Source of the DNA: Stenotrophomonas sp. 24(2023)
GTDB taxonomy: Bacteria; Pseudomonadota; Gammaproteobacteria; Xanthomonadales; Xanthomonadaceae
DNA: 64,000 bases
Direction: 5' to 3'
Assembly (NCBI RefSeq): GCF_030913365.1
Contig: NZ_CP133160.1
Location: 1,550,001-1,614,000, forward strand
The translations under genes and the position numbers were made by a program. The notes below the pieces were generated by a model. That model searched no databases. It had not been told where the DNA came from and worked only from the letters and a program-made list of their open reading frames with translations. Below, piece after piece: positions 24,430 to 33,813 of the stretch. The stretch's first letter is position 1; each line of letters starts with the position of its first letter.

Positions 24430-25638
24430 TCATTGCGGGATGGCCGCAGATGCCGGCACGCGCTGCACCGCCAGGGTGAACACCGCGAGCCCGGCCAGCG
24501 TCAGCACCAGGCCAGCCACGATGGCCGATACCAGGCCCAGCCCAGCGGCGATGGTCACCCCGCCAGCCCACGCACCAATCGCATTGGCCACGTTCAGGGC
24601 CGCCATGTTCATCGCGCCCATCAGCGTGGGCGCTTGCGGGGCGAGGCGGGTCAGCTGCACCTGCAGCGTCGGAATGGCGGTCATGGTGGTCAGGCCGACA
24701 CCGAACAATCCGGCGCACAACAGCCACGGCGAAGCGGCACCGCAGGCCAGCACGACCAGCACGATCACCGCCGCGCCGAAGCCCAGCACCAGGCCGCGAT
24801 AGGCGTAGCGGTCCGCCAGCTGCCCGCCGAGCACATTGCCCAGGGCCATGCCGAGGCCGAACAGCGCCAGCGCCACTGGAATGCGTGCGGCCGGCAGGTG
24901 GGCGACGTCGGTCACCAGCGGGCCGATGAAGGTATAGACCGCGAAGATGCTGGCCACCGACAGTGCCGCCACCGCCATCATCACCCACACCTGCCGGTGC
25001 AGCAGTGCGGAGAACTCACGCAGTACCGGGTTGCCGCGCAGGGCATCGCTGCGGGGCGTCCACGCCCACAGCGCGACCCAGGCCAGGGCCCCGAGTGCGG
25101 CGACCGCCTGATAGGCGTGCCGCCAGCCGAGCTGCTGGCCAAGCAGCGTCGCCAGGGGCGAGCCGACGATCATGGCGATCGTCAACCCGGACACCACCAG
25201 CGAGAACGCACGGCCGGCCCGCGCTGCACCCACGATATGCGTGGCCACCACCGCACCGGCGCCGAAGTATGCCCCCTGTGCCAGGCCACTGATGAAGCGC
25301 GCCATGGCCAGCAGGTGGATGTCCTGTGCCTGTGCGGACAACAGGTTGCCCAACACGAACAGGCCCATCAGGCACAGCAGCAGCGTGCGCCGGTTCAGGC
25401 GTGCGGCCAGCAGGGTGATCACCGGCGCGCCCACCACAACGCCCACGGCATAGGCGGTGATGGCATGGGTCGCCGTCGGTAGGTCGATGTGCAGCGTGCC
25501 GGCGAACAACTGCAGGATGCCCATGCTGGCGAATTCGGTGGTGCCGATGGCAAAGCTGCCCAGCGCCAGCGCGAACAGGGCCAGGCCCTGCCCGCGCGGT
25601 GCGGCGGCGATATCCGTGGAAACTGTCTGGCCGCTCAC
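24430..25638 (-). CDS. MFS transporter, DHA1 family
   Basis: A 402-aa major facilitator with 12 predicted membrane segments. The DHA1 signatures include FALALGSFAIGTTEFASMGI in TM1 (as in AraJ/YdhP-type exporters), the motif around LNRRTLL after TM2, and GSPLATLLGQQLGWR in TM5 (motif C region). Members export sugars, drugs or small metabolites. It lies between two paralogous SDR genes, with 10 and 55 base gaps, so it probably moves the substrate or product of those oxidoreductases. Start at ATG 25638. Confidence 0.9.
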   Translation of the reverse strand: MSGQTVSTDIAAAPRGQGLALFALALGSFAIGTTEFASMGILQLFAGTLHIDLPTATHAITAYAVGVVVGAPVITLLAARLNRRTLLLCLMGLFVLGNLLSAQAQDIHLLAMARFISGLAQGAYFGAGAVVATHIVGAARAGRAFSLVVSGLTIAMIVGSPLATLLGQQLGWRHAYQAVAALGALAWVALWAWTPRSDALRGNPVLREFSALLHRQVWVMMAVAALSVASIFAVYTFIGPLVTDVAHLPAARIPVALALFGLGMALGNVLGGQLADRYAYRGLVLGFGAAVIVLVVLACGAASPWLLCAGLFGVGLTTMTAIPTLQVQLTRLAPQAPTLMGAMNMAALNVANAIGAWAGGVTIAAGLGLVSAIVAGLVLTLAGLAVFTLAVQRVPASAAIPQ

Positions 25639-25648
25639 GCGCTGCCCC

Positions 25649-26479
25649 TCAGGCCGGGAAATCGGTGCTCAGGGCGAGATCGCGCCAGGCATCGAGTTCC
25701 TTGGCAACGGCCGCGTTCTTGGCCAGCACGTGGGAGACGGTGTCGCTGCCGAAGTGCATGCGCAGCGGCGGATTGTCCGCCGCCACGATCTGCAGCAGGC
25801 CCTCGGCCAGCTTGGCCGGGTCACCCTGCTGGGCATGGTTGGCACCGGCCGCGAAGGTACGCATCGCACCGGAGGTCGCGGCATAGTCTTCCAGCACGGT
25901 CGGGCTGACCGCCAACGAGCGGGCATCCAGGAAATCGGTACGGAAGAAGCCCGGCTCGACCACGGTCACCTTGATGCCCAGCGGTGCCAGTTCGCTGGCC
26001 AGGGCTTCGGACAGGGCTTCCACGGCGAACTTGGTGGAGCAATACACGCCCCAGCCGGTGAAGGCACCATAGCCACCGATGGACGACAGGTTGATCACAT
26101 GGCCGGCACGCTGCGCGCGCAGCTGCGGCAGCACCGCGCGTGTCACCTTCAGCAGGCCGAACACATTGGTGGCGTACACCTGTTCGATCTCTTCGGCGGT
26201 GGCTTCCTCCACCGCACCGAGCAGGCCATAGCCGGCGTTGTTGACCAGCACATCGATGCGACCGAAGCGGGCCACGGCGGCGGCGGTGGCGGCATGGGCC
26301 TGCGCCTCGTCGGTGACATCCAGCGCCACCGCCAGCAGGTTGGGGTGGTCGCCCAGCTGGTCGATGACCTGCTGCGGGGAACGGGCGGTGGCAACGACAT
26401 TGTCACCGGCCGCCAGGGCCTTGGCCGCGATCAGCACGCCGAAGCCGCGCGAGGCGCCAGTAATGAACCAGGTACGCAT
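25649..26479 (-). CDS. Short-chain dehydrogenase/reductase
   Basis: A 276-aa SDR with FITGASRGFGVLIAAKALAA at the N-terminus, LVNNAGYGLLGAVEE, NLSSIGGYGAF and YCSTKFA (catalytic Tyr and Lys). It is first in the SDR-MFS-SDR operon and paralogous to the last gene. The start ATG at 26479 follows AAGGAAACTCCC. About 100 bases upstream lies an 18-base box identical to one in front of the RND pump/LysR genes, so this operon is probably part of the same regulon. The substrate is unknown. Confidence 0.9.
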   Translation of the reverse strand: MRTWFITGASRGFGVLIAAKALAAGDNVVATARSPQQVIDQLGDHPNLLAVALDVTDEAQAHAATAAAVARFGRIDVLVNNAGYGLLGAVEEATAEEIEQVYATNVFGLLKVTRAVLPQLRAQRAGHVINLSSIGGYGAFTGWGVYCSTKFAVEALSEALASELAPLGIKVTVVEPGFFRTDFLDARSLAVSPTVLEDYAATSGAMRTFAAGANHAQQGDPAKLAEGLLQIVAADNPPLRMHFGSDTVSHVLAKNAAVAKELDAWRDLALSTDFPA

Positions 26480-26545
26480 GGGAGTTTCCTTGAGGGGGCG
26501 CGGCATGCGCCCGAGGTGGACAGTCTGGTCGCCACGGCCGCCGCT

Positions 26546-26594
26546 GATAATCGGGCGCGGGGCGCATGCCCTTTGCAGCCCTGCTTCATGATCC
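26546..26594 (-). promoter_or_regulatory. Shared regulatory box upstream of the SDR operon
   Basis: AGCCCTGCTTCATGATCC (26577-26594) is identical over 18 bases to a box at 31089-31106. In both places GATAAWC lies exactly 24 bases away (26546-26552 here). The box stands between the end of the RND gene and the start of the SDR gene, so it most likely serves the SDR promoter. Confidence 0.6.
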
Positions 26595-26601
26595 GGCGCG
26601 T

Positions 26602-29600
26602 TCATGCGCTGCCGTCCTGCACGACCGGTGCCACCACCGGGCCGTGGCTGACCAGCGGCCGGTTGCCGCCAAGCGCACGCATCAGCACATAGAACACCGG
26701 GGTGAGGAACACGCCGAACAGGGTGACGCCCACCATGCCGGAGAACACGGCCACGCCCATGATGCGGCGGATTTCAAAACCGGCGCCGGTGGACAGCAGC
26801 AACGGCACCACGCCCATGATGAACGCACACGATGTCATCAGGATCGGCCGCAGGCGCAGGCGGCTGGCCTGCAGCGCGGCCTGCAGCGGGCTGTGCCCGG
26901 CCAGTTCGAGTTCACGGGCGAATTCCACGATGAGGATGGCGTTCTTGGCCGACAGGCCGATCAGCACCACCAGGCCGATCTGGGTGAAGATGTTGTTGTC
27001 ACCGCCGGTCAGCGCGATGCCGGCCAGGGCCGCCAGTGCGCCCATCGGCACGATCAGCAGGATCGACAGCGGCAGCAGCAGGCTCTCGTACAGCGCGGCC
27101 AGCACCAGGAACACCAGCAGCACGGCCAGCGGGAAGATCCACAACCCGCCATGGCCTGCCAGGATCTGCTGGTAGGTCAGGTCGGTCCATTCAAACGCGA
27201 TGCCCGGCGGCAGCGTGGCCGCCGCCACGCGCTCGATCGTCGCCTGCGCCTGCCCCGACGAGTAGCCCGTTGCCGCCGTGCCGCTGACATCGGCGGTAGG
27301 GAAGCCGTTGTAGCGCATCGCCCGTTCCGGGCCTGCACTGGGGCGCACCTGCAGCAGCGCCGACAGCGGCACCATCTGCCCGCTGGCCGAGCGCACCTGC
27401 AGGGCCCCCACGTCCTCCGCGGTGGCCCGGTACGCGGCATCGGCCTGCGCACGCACGGTGTAGGTGCGGCCGAAGCGGTTGAAGTCGTTCACGTATTGGC
27501 TGCCCAGGTACACCTGCAGCGTGGAAAAGATGTCCGGGATGGCCACCCCCAGCTGGCGGGCGCGGGCGCGGTCCACATCGGCGGCCAGCTGCGGCACGTT
27601 GATCTGGAAGCTGGAGAACAGGCCGGACAGTTCCGGCTGCTGTTCCGCCTCGGCGATGAAGGCGCGTACCGCGGCGTCCAGCGCGGCGTTGCCCAGTGCG
27701 GCCCGATCCTGGATCTGCAGACGGAAGCCACCGGTGGACCCCAGCCCGCGCACCGGCGGTGGCGGGAAGATCAGGATGCGCGCATCGGGAATCGCCGCCA
27801 GCGCGGTGGTGAGGCGGTCGCGCACCGCAGCGGCACTGTGCGCCTGGCCCGCACGCTCGGCAAAGGGCCTGAGATTGATGTAGGCCACGCCGGCGTTGCT
27901 GCTGTTGACCAGCCCGTTGATCGACTGCCCGGGGAAGGCCAGCGATGCGCGGACATCCGGGTCTTTCAGCGCGATCTGGCCGATGCGCCGGATCACCGCC
28001 TCGGTGCGGTCCAGGGTGGCGCCGTCGGGCAGCTGCGCACTGACGATGAGGTAGGTCCGGTCCTGCAGCGGCACGAAGCCACCGGGAACGGCATGCAGCA
28101 GCCACGCGGCCAGCGCCAGCAGCAGGCCGTACACGGCCATCGCGCGGCCACGCCGCCGCAGCACACCGCCCAGCGCGGTGCCATAGCGGCTGCCACTGCG
28201 CTCGAACAGGCGGTTGAAGGCCGCGAAGGGGCGCCCCAACACCCGGTCCATGGCGCGGGTCAGCGCGTCACGCGGCGCATCGTGGGGGCGCAGCAGCAGT
28301 GCCCCCAGCGCCGGTGACAGCGTGAGCGAGTTCAGTGCGGAGATCATCGTCGAGATGGCGATGGTCAAGGCGAACTGGCGATAGAACTGCCCGGTCAGCC
28401 CACCGGCGAAGGCCAAGGGCACGAAGACCGCCGCCAGCACCAGCGCGATGGCCACGATCGGCCCGGTCACTTCGCCCATCGCACGGTTGGCTGCGGCATG
28501 CGGTGACAGGCCCGCCGCGATGTTGCGCTCGATGTTCTCCACCACCACGATCGCATCATCGACCACGATGCCGATCGACAGCACCAGGCCGAACAGGGTG
28601 AGCGTGTTGATCGAGAAGCCCAGCAGATGCATCACCGCGAAAGTACCGATGATCGACACCGGCACTGCCACCAAGGGAATGACCGAGGCGCGCCAGGTCT
28701 GCAGGAACACGATGACCACCAGCACCACCAGCAGCACCGCTTCGAACAGCGTATGCACCACGGCATCGATGGAGGCCGTAACGAACTGGGTGGGATCGAA
28801 CACGATGCGGTAGTCCACGCCATCGGGCATGTCCTGCTTCAGCGCGGCCATGGCCTGGCGCACCTCCTGGCCGATCTGCACCGTGTTCGAGCCGGGTGCC
28901 TGCAGGACGAACAGCGCGGCAGCCGGCTGGTTGTCCATCAGCGCGCGCGAGGCGTACTCGGCCGCGCCCAGTTCGATGCGGGCCACATCGCGCAGGCGGG
29001 TGACCGCACCGTCGGCACCGGTGCGCACGATGATGTCGCCGAACTCCTGTTCGTCGCGCAGGCGCCCCTGCACGTTCAACTGCAGCTGGGTGGTGGTGGT
29101 GGGCAGGTTGGGCGTGGCGCCGATGATGCCGGCGGCGGCCTGCACGTTCTCGGCGCGGATGGCGGCCACCACATCGCTGGCCGCCAGGCCGCGGCTGGCC
29201 ATCTTCTGCGGGTCCAGCCAGACCCGCATCGAATAGTCACCCGCACCGCGTATCTGCACCTGGCCCACGCCCGGAATGCGCGCCAGCCGGTCGCGCACAT
29301 GCAGCAGCGCGTAGTTGTGCAGGTAGGCCATGTCATAGCGGCCACCGGGCGAGTACAGGTGCACGGTCAGCGTCAGGTCCGGCGTGCTCTTGATAGTGGT
29401 GACCCCCAGCCGCCGCACATCGTCGGGCAGGCGCGCCTCGGCCTGGTCCACGCGGGTCTTCACCCATTGCGTGGCCAGGTCCGGATCGGTGCCCAGCTGG
29501 AAGGTGACGGTGAGTGTCATCAGCCCATCACTGGTGGACTGGCTGCTCATGTACAACATGTTTTCCACGCCGTTGACCGCCTCCTCGATCGGGGTGGCCA

Positions 29601-29787
29601 CGGTTTCGGCGATCACCGCCGGGCTGGCACCGGGGAAACGTGCGTTGACGATGACCGTCGGCGGCACCACCTGCGGATACTCGGCCACCGGCAGCTGCGG
29701 CAGGGCCACCAGCCCGGCGATCAGGATCAGCGCCGACAGCACGCCGGCGAAGATCGGGCGGTCGATGAAGAAGCGCGACAGGTTCAT
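26602..29787 (-). CDS. RND-family efflux pump, inner-membrane subunit (HAE1)
   Basis: A 1061-aa multidrug RND transporter. Twelve membrane segments enclose two large periplasmic loops. N-terminal MNLSRFFIDRPIFAGVLSAL, the ion-relay helix with VVDDAIVVVENIERN (paired aspartates), and GLSAKNAILIVEFARELELA in TM10 are all present. It forms a tripartite pump with the adaptor encoded 10 bases upstream and an outside TolC-type channel, which is not encoded here. Stenotrophomonas has several Sme pumps; I cannot tell which one this is. Start ATG at 29787; the upstream in-frame extension overlaps the adaptor gene. Confidence 0.95.
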   Translation of the reverse strand: MNLSRFFIDRPIFAGVLSALILIAGLVALPQLPVAEYPQVVPPTVIVNARFPGASPAVIAETVATPIEEAVNGVENMLYMSSQSTSDGLMTLTVTFQLGTDPDLATQWVKTRVDQAEARLPDDVRRLGVTTIKSTPDLTLTVHLYSPGGRYDMAYLHNYALLHVRDRLARIPGVGQVQIRGAGDYSMRVWLDPQKMASRGLAASDVVAAIRAENVQAAAGIIGATPNLPTTTTQLQLNVQGRLRDEQEFGDIIVRTGADGAVTRLRDVARIELGAAEYASRALMDNQPAAALFVLQAPGSNTVQIGQEVRQAMAALKQDMPDGVDYRIVFDPTQFVTASIDAVVHTLFEAVLLVVLVVIVFLQTWRASVIPLVAVPVSIIGTFAVMHLLGFSINTLTLFGLVLSIGIVVDDAIVVVENIERNIAAGLSPHAAANRAMGEVTGPIVAIALVLAAVFVPLAFAGGLTGQFYRQFALTIAISTMISALNSLTLSPALGALLLRPHDAPRDALTRAMDRVLGRPFAAFNRLFERSGSRYGTALGGVLRRRGRAMAVYGLLLALAAWLLHAVPGGFVPLQDRTYLIVSAQLPDGATLDRTEAVIRRIGQIALKDPDVRASLAFPGQSINGLVNSSNAGVAYINLRPFAERAGQAHSAAAVRDRLTTALAAIPDARILIFPPPPVRGLGSTGGFRLQIQDRAALGNAALDAAVRAFIAEAEQQPELSGLFSSFQINVPQLAADVDRARARQLGVAIPDIFSTLQVYLGSQYVNDFNRFGRTYTVRAQADAAYRATAEDVGALQVRSASGQMVPLSALLQVRPSAGPERAMRYNGFPTADVSGTAATGYSSGQAQATIERVAAATLPPGIAFEWTDLTYQQILAGHGGLWIFPLAVLLVFLVLAALYESLLLPLSILLIVPMGALAALAGIALTGGDNNIFTQIGLVVLIGLSAKNAILIVEFARELELAGHSPLQAALQASRLRLRPILMTSCAFIMGVVPLLLSTGAGFEIRRIMGVAVFSGMVGVTLFGVFLTPVFYVLMRALGGNRPLVSHGPVVAPVVQDGSA

Positions 29788-29797
29788 GCGCGGCCCC

Positions 29798-30991
29798 TCA
29801 CTGGCGGCCTGCCGGGGCAGGCTGCACCACGCTGCCTGCGCGTACCCGCTGCAGGTTGTCGACCACGATGCGCGCGCCGGGCTGCACACCGGACAGCACG
29901 ATACGGCGTGCGCCGACGCTGCCGCCCAGGGTGACGTCCTGGCGCTGGGCGCGGTTGCCTGCATCGAGCAGCAGCACGAAGCGGCGGTCCTGGTCGGTGC
30001 CGATGGCGGTGTCCGGCACCAGCAGCGCCGTTACGCGCTGCGCGCGCCCCAGCTGCAGGCGCACGAACTGGCCGGGCATCAACCGGCCCTGCGGATTGCT
30101 GAAGCGCGCGCGCAGCCGCACGGTACCGGTCGTGGCATCCACCTGGTTGTCGACCAGCTGCAGCTGGCCCAGCAGCGGTACATCGTCGCCATCGATCCGC
30201 GCCTGTACCGGCACTTCACCGATGCGGTTGCGGTCGCCGCCCAGGTCGGCCAGCGCGCGGGCCACGCTGGCTTCGTCGGCATCGAAGGCGGCATGGATGG
30301 GATCGACCGAGACCAGCGTGGTCAGCACCGGTGCGCCGGGCCCGGCATCGACCAGGTTGCCCACGGTGACCTGGCGCCGCCCCACCCGCCCGGCAATGGG
30401 CGCGTGCACCTGGGTGTAGCCCAGGTCGAGTTCGGCGGCACGCAGCGCCGCCTGTGCGGTCGCCTGCTGCGCCTGCGCCTCGCGCGCCTGGTTGAGCGCG
30501 CTGTCGCGGTCACGTTCGGACACCGCCCGCACCTGCCACAGCCGTTCGGCCCGAGCCGCTTCCTGCTGCGTGTAGGCCGCGCGTGCCTGCGCGGCCTGCA
30601 GCTGTGCCCGCACGCGCGCCACCTCGGCCTGGTACGGCGCCGGGTCGATGCGCAGCAGGGGATCCCCTGCGGCCACCATCGCCCCTTCCCGGAACGCGAT
30701 CGACTGCACCGCGCCGGACACCCGCGCGCGGACCTCCACGGCCTCCACCGCTTCCAGGCGCCCCGGCAGGTCCTGCCACACCGCCGTGTCCTCGGCCTGC
30801 AGCGTCAGCACGCGGGCGACCACCGGCGGCGCCGGTGTCACCGCCGGTGATGCGCTGCGGCTGCGCCAGGCCAGCGTGGCCAGCACCACGGCCAGGCAGG
30901 CCAGCGCCAGCACGGCGGCAAGACGGGAACGGCGGCCCAGCCGGGCGGCGCCATGGTCATCCTCGAAGGACGGGGGTGGGGAGACGGGCAT
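29798..30991 (-). CDS. RND efflux periplasmic adaptor (membrane fusion protein)
   Basis: A 397-aa adaptor. An N-terminal membrane anchor (AVLALACLAVVLATLAW) is followed by barrel/lipoyl halves (VEVRARVSGAVQSIAF; VHAPIAGRVGRRQVTVGNLV). A long coiled-coil hairpin separates them (VARVRAQLQAAQARAAYTQQ to ALRAAELDL). C-terminal beta-barrel and proximal domains (GRLMPGQFVRLQLG) complete it. It docks the RND pump onto an outer-membrane channel. It is first gene of the pump pair and divergent from a LysR regulator. Start ATG at 30991; the much longer open frame upstream runs antisense through the regulator and is not real. Confidence 0.93.
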   Translation of the reverse strand: MPVSPPPSFEDDHGAARLGRRSRLAAVLALACLAVVLATLAWRSRSASPAVTPAPPVVARVLTLQAEDTAVWQDLPGRLEAVEAVEVRARVSGAVQSIAFREGAMVAAGDPLLRIDPAPYQAEVARVRAQLQAAQARAAYTQQEAARAERLWQVRAVSERDRDSALNQAREAQAQQATAQAALRAAELDLGYTQVHAPIAGRVGRRQVTVGNLVDAGPGAPVLTTLVSVDPIHAAFDADEASVARALADLGGDRNRIGEVPVQARIDGDDVPLLGQLQLVDNQVDATTGTVRLRARFSNPQGRLMPGQFVRLQLGRAQRVTALLVPDTAIGTDQDRRFVLLLDAGNRAQRQDVTLGGSVGARRIVLSGVQPGARIVVDNLQRVRAGSVVQPAPAGRQ

Positions 30992-31033
30992 GGGGGCTAC
31001 CGGAAATGAGGGGGACCGACGGCGCGGCGCGCT

Positions 31034-31106
31034 GTTTATCCCCTCTTCCGGCACGCCGATAAACGCCCGTTCCGTGCAAGGGCCTTGAAGCCCTGCTTCA
31101 TGATCC
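31034..31106. promoter_or_regulatory. Divergent pump / LysR promoter with shared box
   Basis: It contains AGCCCTGCTTCATGATCC (31089-31106), GATAAAC 24 bases before it (31058-31064), and GTTTATC (31034-31040). The last two form a 7-bp inverted repeat with 17 bases between. The arrangement suggests LysR binding between its own gene and the pump genes. Confidence 0.6.
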
Positions 31107-31186
31107 CCCTCGCAGCGATGGCCGCCGTCGCGGTTTGCGGCCAGAATGGGCCTCCCCGCGCGCCACGTACCACGCCAGGAGCTGCC

Positions 31187-32113
31187 ATGCGCCAGGATTA
31201 TCTGGATGGACTGATCGCCTTCGTGGCCGTTGCCGAGGAAAAGGGCTTTTCCGCCGCAGCAGTCAAGCTGGGCATTTCGCCCTCGGCGGTCAGCCAGACC
31301 ATCCGTACCCTGGAACAGCGGCTGGGGCTGGTGCTGTTCAACCGCACCACGCGCAGCGTCAGCCTGACCGAAATCGGCGAGCGCTACCTGGAACGCGTGC
31401 AACCGGCGCTGGAACAGCTGACCAGTGCCTCGCAGGAGCTGGGCCGCGAAGCCGAACACCCTTCCGGCCTGCTGCGCATCAACGTCACCCGCAATGCGTT
31501 CCTGGTGGTGCTGCAGCCGCTGCTGCGCCGCTTCATGGCGGCCTATCCGGACGTGAGCGTGGAGATCCGCGTGGAGAACCTGCTGGTGGACATCGTCGCG
31601 CAGGGCTTCGACGCCGGCATCCGCTTCGGCGAACTGGTGGAGAAGGACATGGTGGCCGTGCGCGTGGGGCCGCCGCTGTCGGCGCAGGTGCTGGCCTCGC
31701 CGGATTACCTGGCGCGCCATGGCACGCCCACGCACCCGCGCGACCTGCTGGACCACGACTGCATCGGCTTCCGCCACACCACCAGTGGCCAGATCGAGCG
31801 CTGGGAATTCACCGATGGCCAGCAGCCCTTCGACCTGGTGGTGAAGGGACGGCTGGTGGTGAACGATTCGGAGGTGCTGCTGCGCGCGGCACTGGATGGC
31901 CTGGGCATTGCCTACACCATCAACGGCTATACCGAGCGCTTCGTGGCCGATGGCCAGCTGGTGCGCCTGCTGCCGGACTGGAGCCCGGCGTTCCCGGCCC
32001 TGCATCTGTATTACCCCGACCGCCGCCGCGTGCCGGCCAAGCTGCGCGCCCTGATCGATTTCCTGCGCAATGAGCCGGACCACCCGCAGGAGCGCGGTCT
32101 CCTGCTGCTGTAG
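31187..32113 (+). CDS. LysR-family transcriptional regulator
   Basis: A 308-aa LTTR. The N-terminal winged HTH (FVAVAEEKGFSAAAVKLGIS; SAVSQTIRTLEQRLGLVLFN) and the effector domain (VEIRVENLLVDIVAQGFDAG; GLGIAYTINGY) fit the CrgA/DmlR-like subgroup. It is divergent from the RND pump pair and is the likely controller of the pump. The duplicate promoter box suggests it also acts on the SDR-MFS-SDR operon. The ATG at 31187 lies seven bases after AGGAG. It abuts the convergent aldo/keto reductase gene with no terminator visible. Confidence 0.92.
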   Translation: MRQDYLDGLIAFVAVAEEKGFSAAAVKLGISPSAVSQTIRTLEQRLGLVLFNRTTRSVSLTEIGERYLERVQPALEQLTSASQELGREAEHPSGLLRINVTRNAFLVVLQPLLRRFMAAYPDVSVEIRVENLLVDIVAQGFDAGIRFGELVEKDMVAVRVGPPLSAQVLASPDYLARHGTPTHPRDLLDHDCIGFRHTTSGQIERWEFTDGQQPFDLVVKGRLVVNDSEVLLRAALDGLGIAYTINGYTERFVADGQLVRLLPDWSPAFPALHLYYPDRRRVPAKLRALIDFLRNEPDHPQERGLLLL

Positions 32114-32116
32114 CAC

Positions 32117-33094
32117 TCAGGGCCGCCCATCGGCCACAAGCCGCGGCGTGATCCTGGCCAGGACCGCCGCCGGCGGCAGCAGCGTATCGATGCGCGCACG
32201 CGCGTGATCGTCCAGCCGCAACGACGGCGACAGCGAGGCCACCAGTTCGGGCTCGTCGGCCACGCAGGCGGCCACCGTCGATACACCGGGGGCACCGCGC
32301 AGCCAGGCCATCGCCACCTGCGAGGCGGACGCCCCGTGCGCGGCGGCGATGCCTTCCAGCACGTGGATCGCTTCCCAGGCCAGTTCCTCATCGTTGGCCT
32401 GCGGCTGCAGCCAGCCCAGCGCCTGCCGTTGGGCACGCAGCGCCGGGGACGGGGACGGCATCCACGCCGCTGCACGGCAGGCCGGGCTCATCACCACGGC
32501 CGCCACACCCAGTTGGCGGCCCGCTGGCAGCAGCTCGCATTCGGCCAGGCGTGCGACCGGGGTGTACCGCACCTGCTGCAGCACGGGGGTGTGCATGCGC
32601 AGTGCACGGGCGGCATGCACCGCGCTGGCCAGCTGCCACGCCGCGAAGCCGGACACGCCCCAGTAGCGGATACGCCCGGCACGCATCAGCGCATCCACCG
32701 CAAGCACCAGCGTCTCCATCGGTACGCCGGCCACCGGCCAGCCCTGCAGCACCAGCACATCCAGGCAGGGGCGGCCGAGCTGCCGCAGCAACGTGTCCAC
32801 CTGCACCTGCAGGTGGCGGGCGATACTGCGGTCCGTCGCCTGCGCTGCGTCGGCCTGCGTTGGCACCGTGCCCATCACCAGGACCGCATCGCCACGTCCC
32901 TTCAATGCCGTGGCCACGGCCTGCATCGCCTCGGCTGGCTGCTGCACGTGCCCGGCATCGACGAAGCACGCGCCGGCCTGCAGGGCGAGATCGAGCATGC
33001 GCCGTGCGGGGATGGGGGCGTGGTGCATCCCTGCCACGACCGTGTCCGGCAGGGACGGCAGCAGGGTGGCGTGGTCGCGACGAAGGATGATCAT
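32117..33094 (-). CDS. Degenerate aldo/keto reductase-like protein
   Basis: A 325-aa protein with the AKR TIM-barrel pattern (LDLALQAGACFVDAGH; YWGVSGFAAWQLASA; ASQVAMAWLRGAPGVSTVAA) but an altered catalytic tetrad. The Asp of FVDAG is kept. The Tyr five residues on is Gln, the Lys strand reads VLVMGTV without Lys, and the His position reads VLVLQGWP (Gln). It is therefore probably not a normal reductase. It follows the exported cupin gene closely. A TTG at 33112 in frame, two bases after the previous stop, is an alternative start. Function unknown. Confidence 0.7.
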   Translation of the reverse strand: MIILRRDHATLLPSLPDTVVAGMHHAPIPARRMLDLALQAGACFVDAGHVQQPAEAMQAVATALKGRGDAVLVMGTVPTQADAAQATDRSIARHLQVQVDTLLRQLGRPCLDVLVLQGWPVAGVPMETLVLAVDALMRAGRIRYWGVSGFAAWQLASAVHAARALRMHTPVLQQVRYTPVARLAECELLPAGRQLGVAAVVMSPACRAAAWMPSPSPALRAQRQALGWLQPQANDEELAWEAIHVLEGIAAAHGASASQVAMAWLRGAPGVSTVAACVADEPELVASLSPSLRLDDHARARIDTLLPPAAVLARITPRLVADGRP

Positions 33095-33114
33095 CGAAGG
33101 GCTCGCAGGCAAGG

Positions 33115-33783
33115 TCAGTCGGTGGGGTGTGCCCTGGGGTTGGACGAGAACCAGCCCCGGCGGTCGTGGTAGACGCCGAACTCATCGACGATCGCGCCCT
33201 GCGGGCCGGCCTTCATGAAGTGCCAGGTCTCGGTGCGCTTGAGCGAGGCGGCTTCGCCGGCACGCAACACCGACACGTTGTGGCTGTGCACCGGCCCGAA
33301 CGAAGCCGGCAAGGGTGGCGGATCGGGCGTGGCCGGGCCCACCTCGGAGAACGTGTAGACCCAGCCGCGCAGCACGCGCCAGGACTCGTGCTTGGCTGGC
33401 TTGGCCGGCGGCTGGCTGATCGGCCGGTGGATGTGCTCGGGAATCATCTGCCCGGGCAGCAGGTACATGGTCATGTCGAAGTAGGCGTGTTCGGCATCGT
33501 TGACCCAGGTGACGCTGGCCAGGCCGACATGGGCGTAGTCCCCCAGGCCGAAATCGCTGACCCAGATCTGCTCGTCACGTGGCAGCACCGGTTCACCGAA
33601 GCGCTGCAGCATGGCTTTCACTGCGGCGCGGGCTTCGGCCTTCTGGAACACGCCATCACGGTAGAAGCGTGCGTTGTCCGCGCTTTCCACCGCCACCGGC
33701 GTGGCGGCCGGTGCAGCCAGCGCAGGCAATGGCAGGCAGAGGGCGGGCAGCAGCAGGCCCGCCAGCAGGACGGTGGCTTTCAT
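33115..33783 (-). CDS. Exported cupin protein, lyxose-isomerase-like
   Basis: A 222-aa protein with a clear signal peptide (MKATVLLAGLLLPALCLPLP, cut near ALAAP). The cupin barrel contains LLPGQMIPEHIHR and KHESWRVLRGWVYTF, then HSHNVSVLRAGEAASLKRTE and TWHFMKAGPQGAIVDEF. The spacing of the His/Glu metal ligands resembles the D-lyxose isomerase family. Those enzymes are cytoplasmic, so a secreted form is unusual and may act on periplasmic sugars or simply bind metal. It is followed two bases later by the degenerate AKR and preceded by a Tat-exported epimerase. Confidence 0.7.
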   Translation of the reverse strand: MKATVLLAGLLLPALCLPLPALAAPAATPVAVESADNARFYRDGVFQKAEARAAVKAMLQRFGEPVLPRDEQIWVSDFGLGDYAHVGLASVTWVNDAEHAYFDMTMYLLPGQMIPEHIHRPISQPPAKPAKHESWRVLRGWVYTFSEVGPATPDPPPLPASFGPVHSHNVSVLRAGEAASLKRTETWHFMKAGPQGAIVDEFGVYHDRRGWFSSNPRAHPTD

Positions 33784-33813
33784 GCGGTGACCTCCGGAGG
33801 TGTGGGATGGGGC

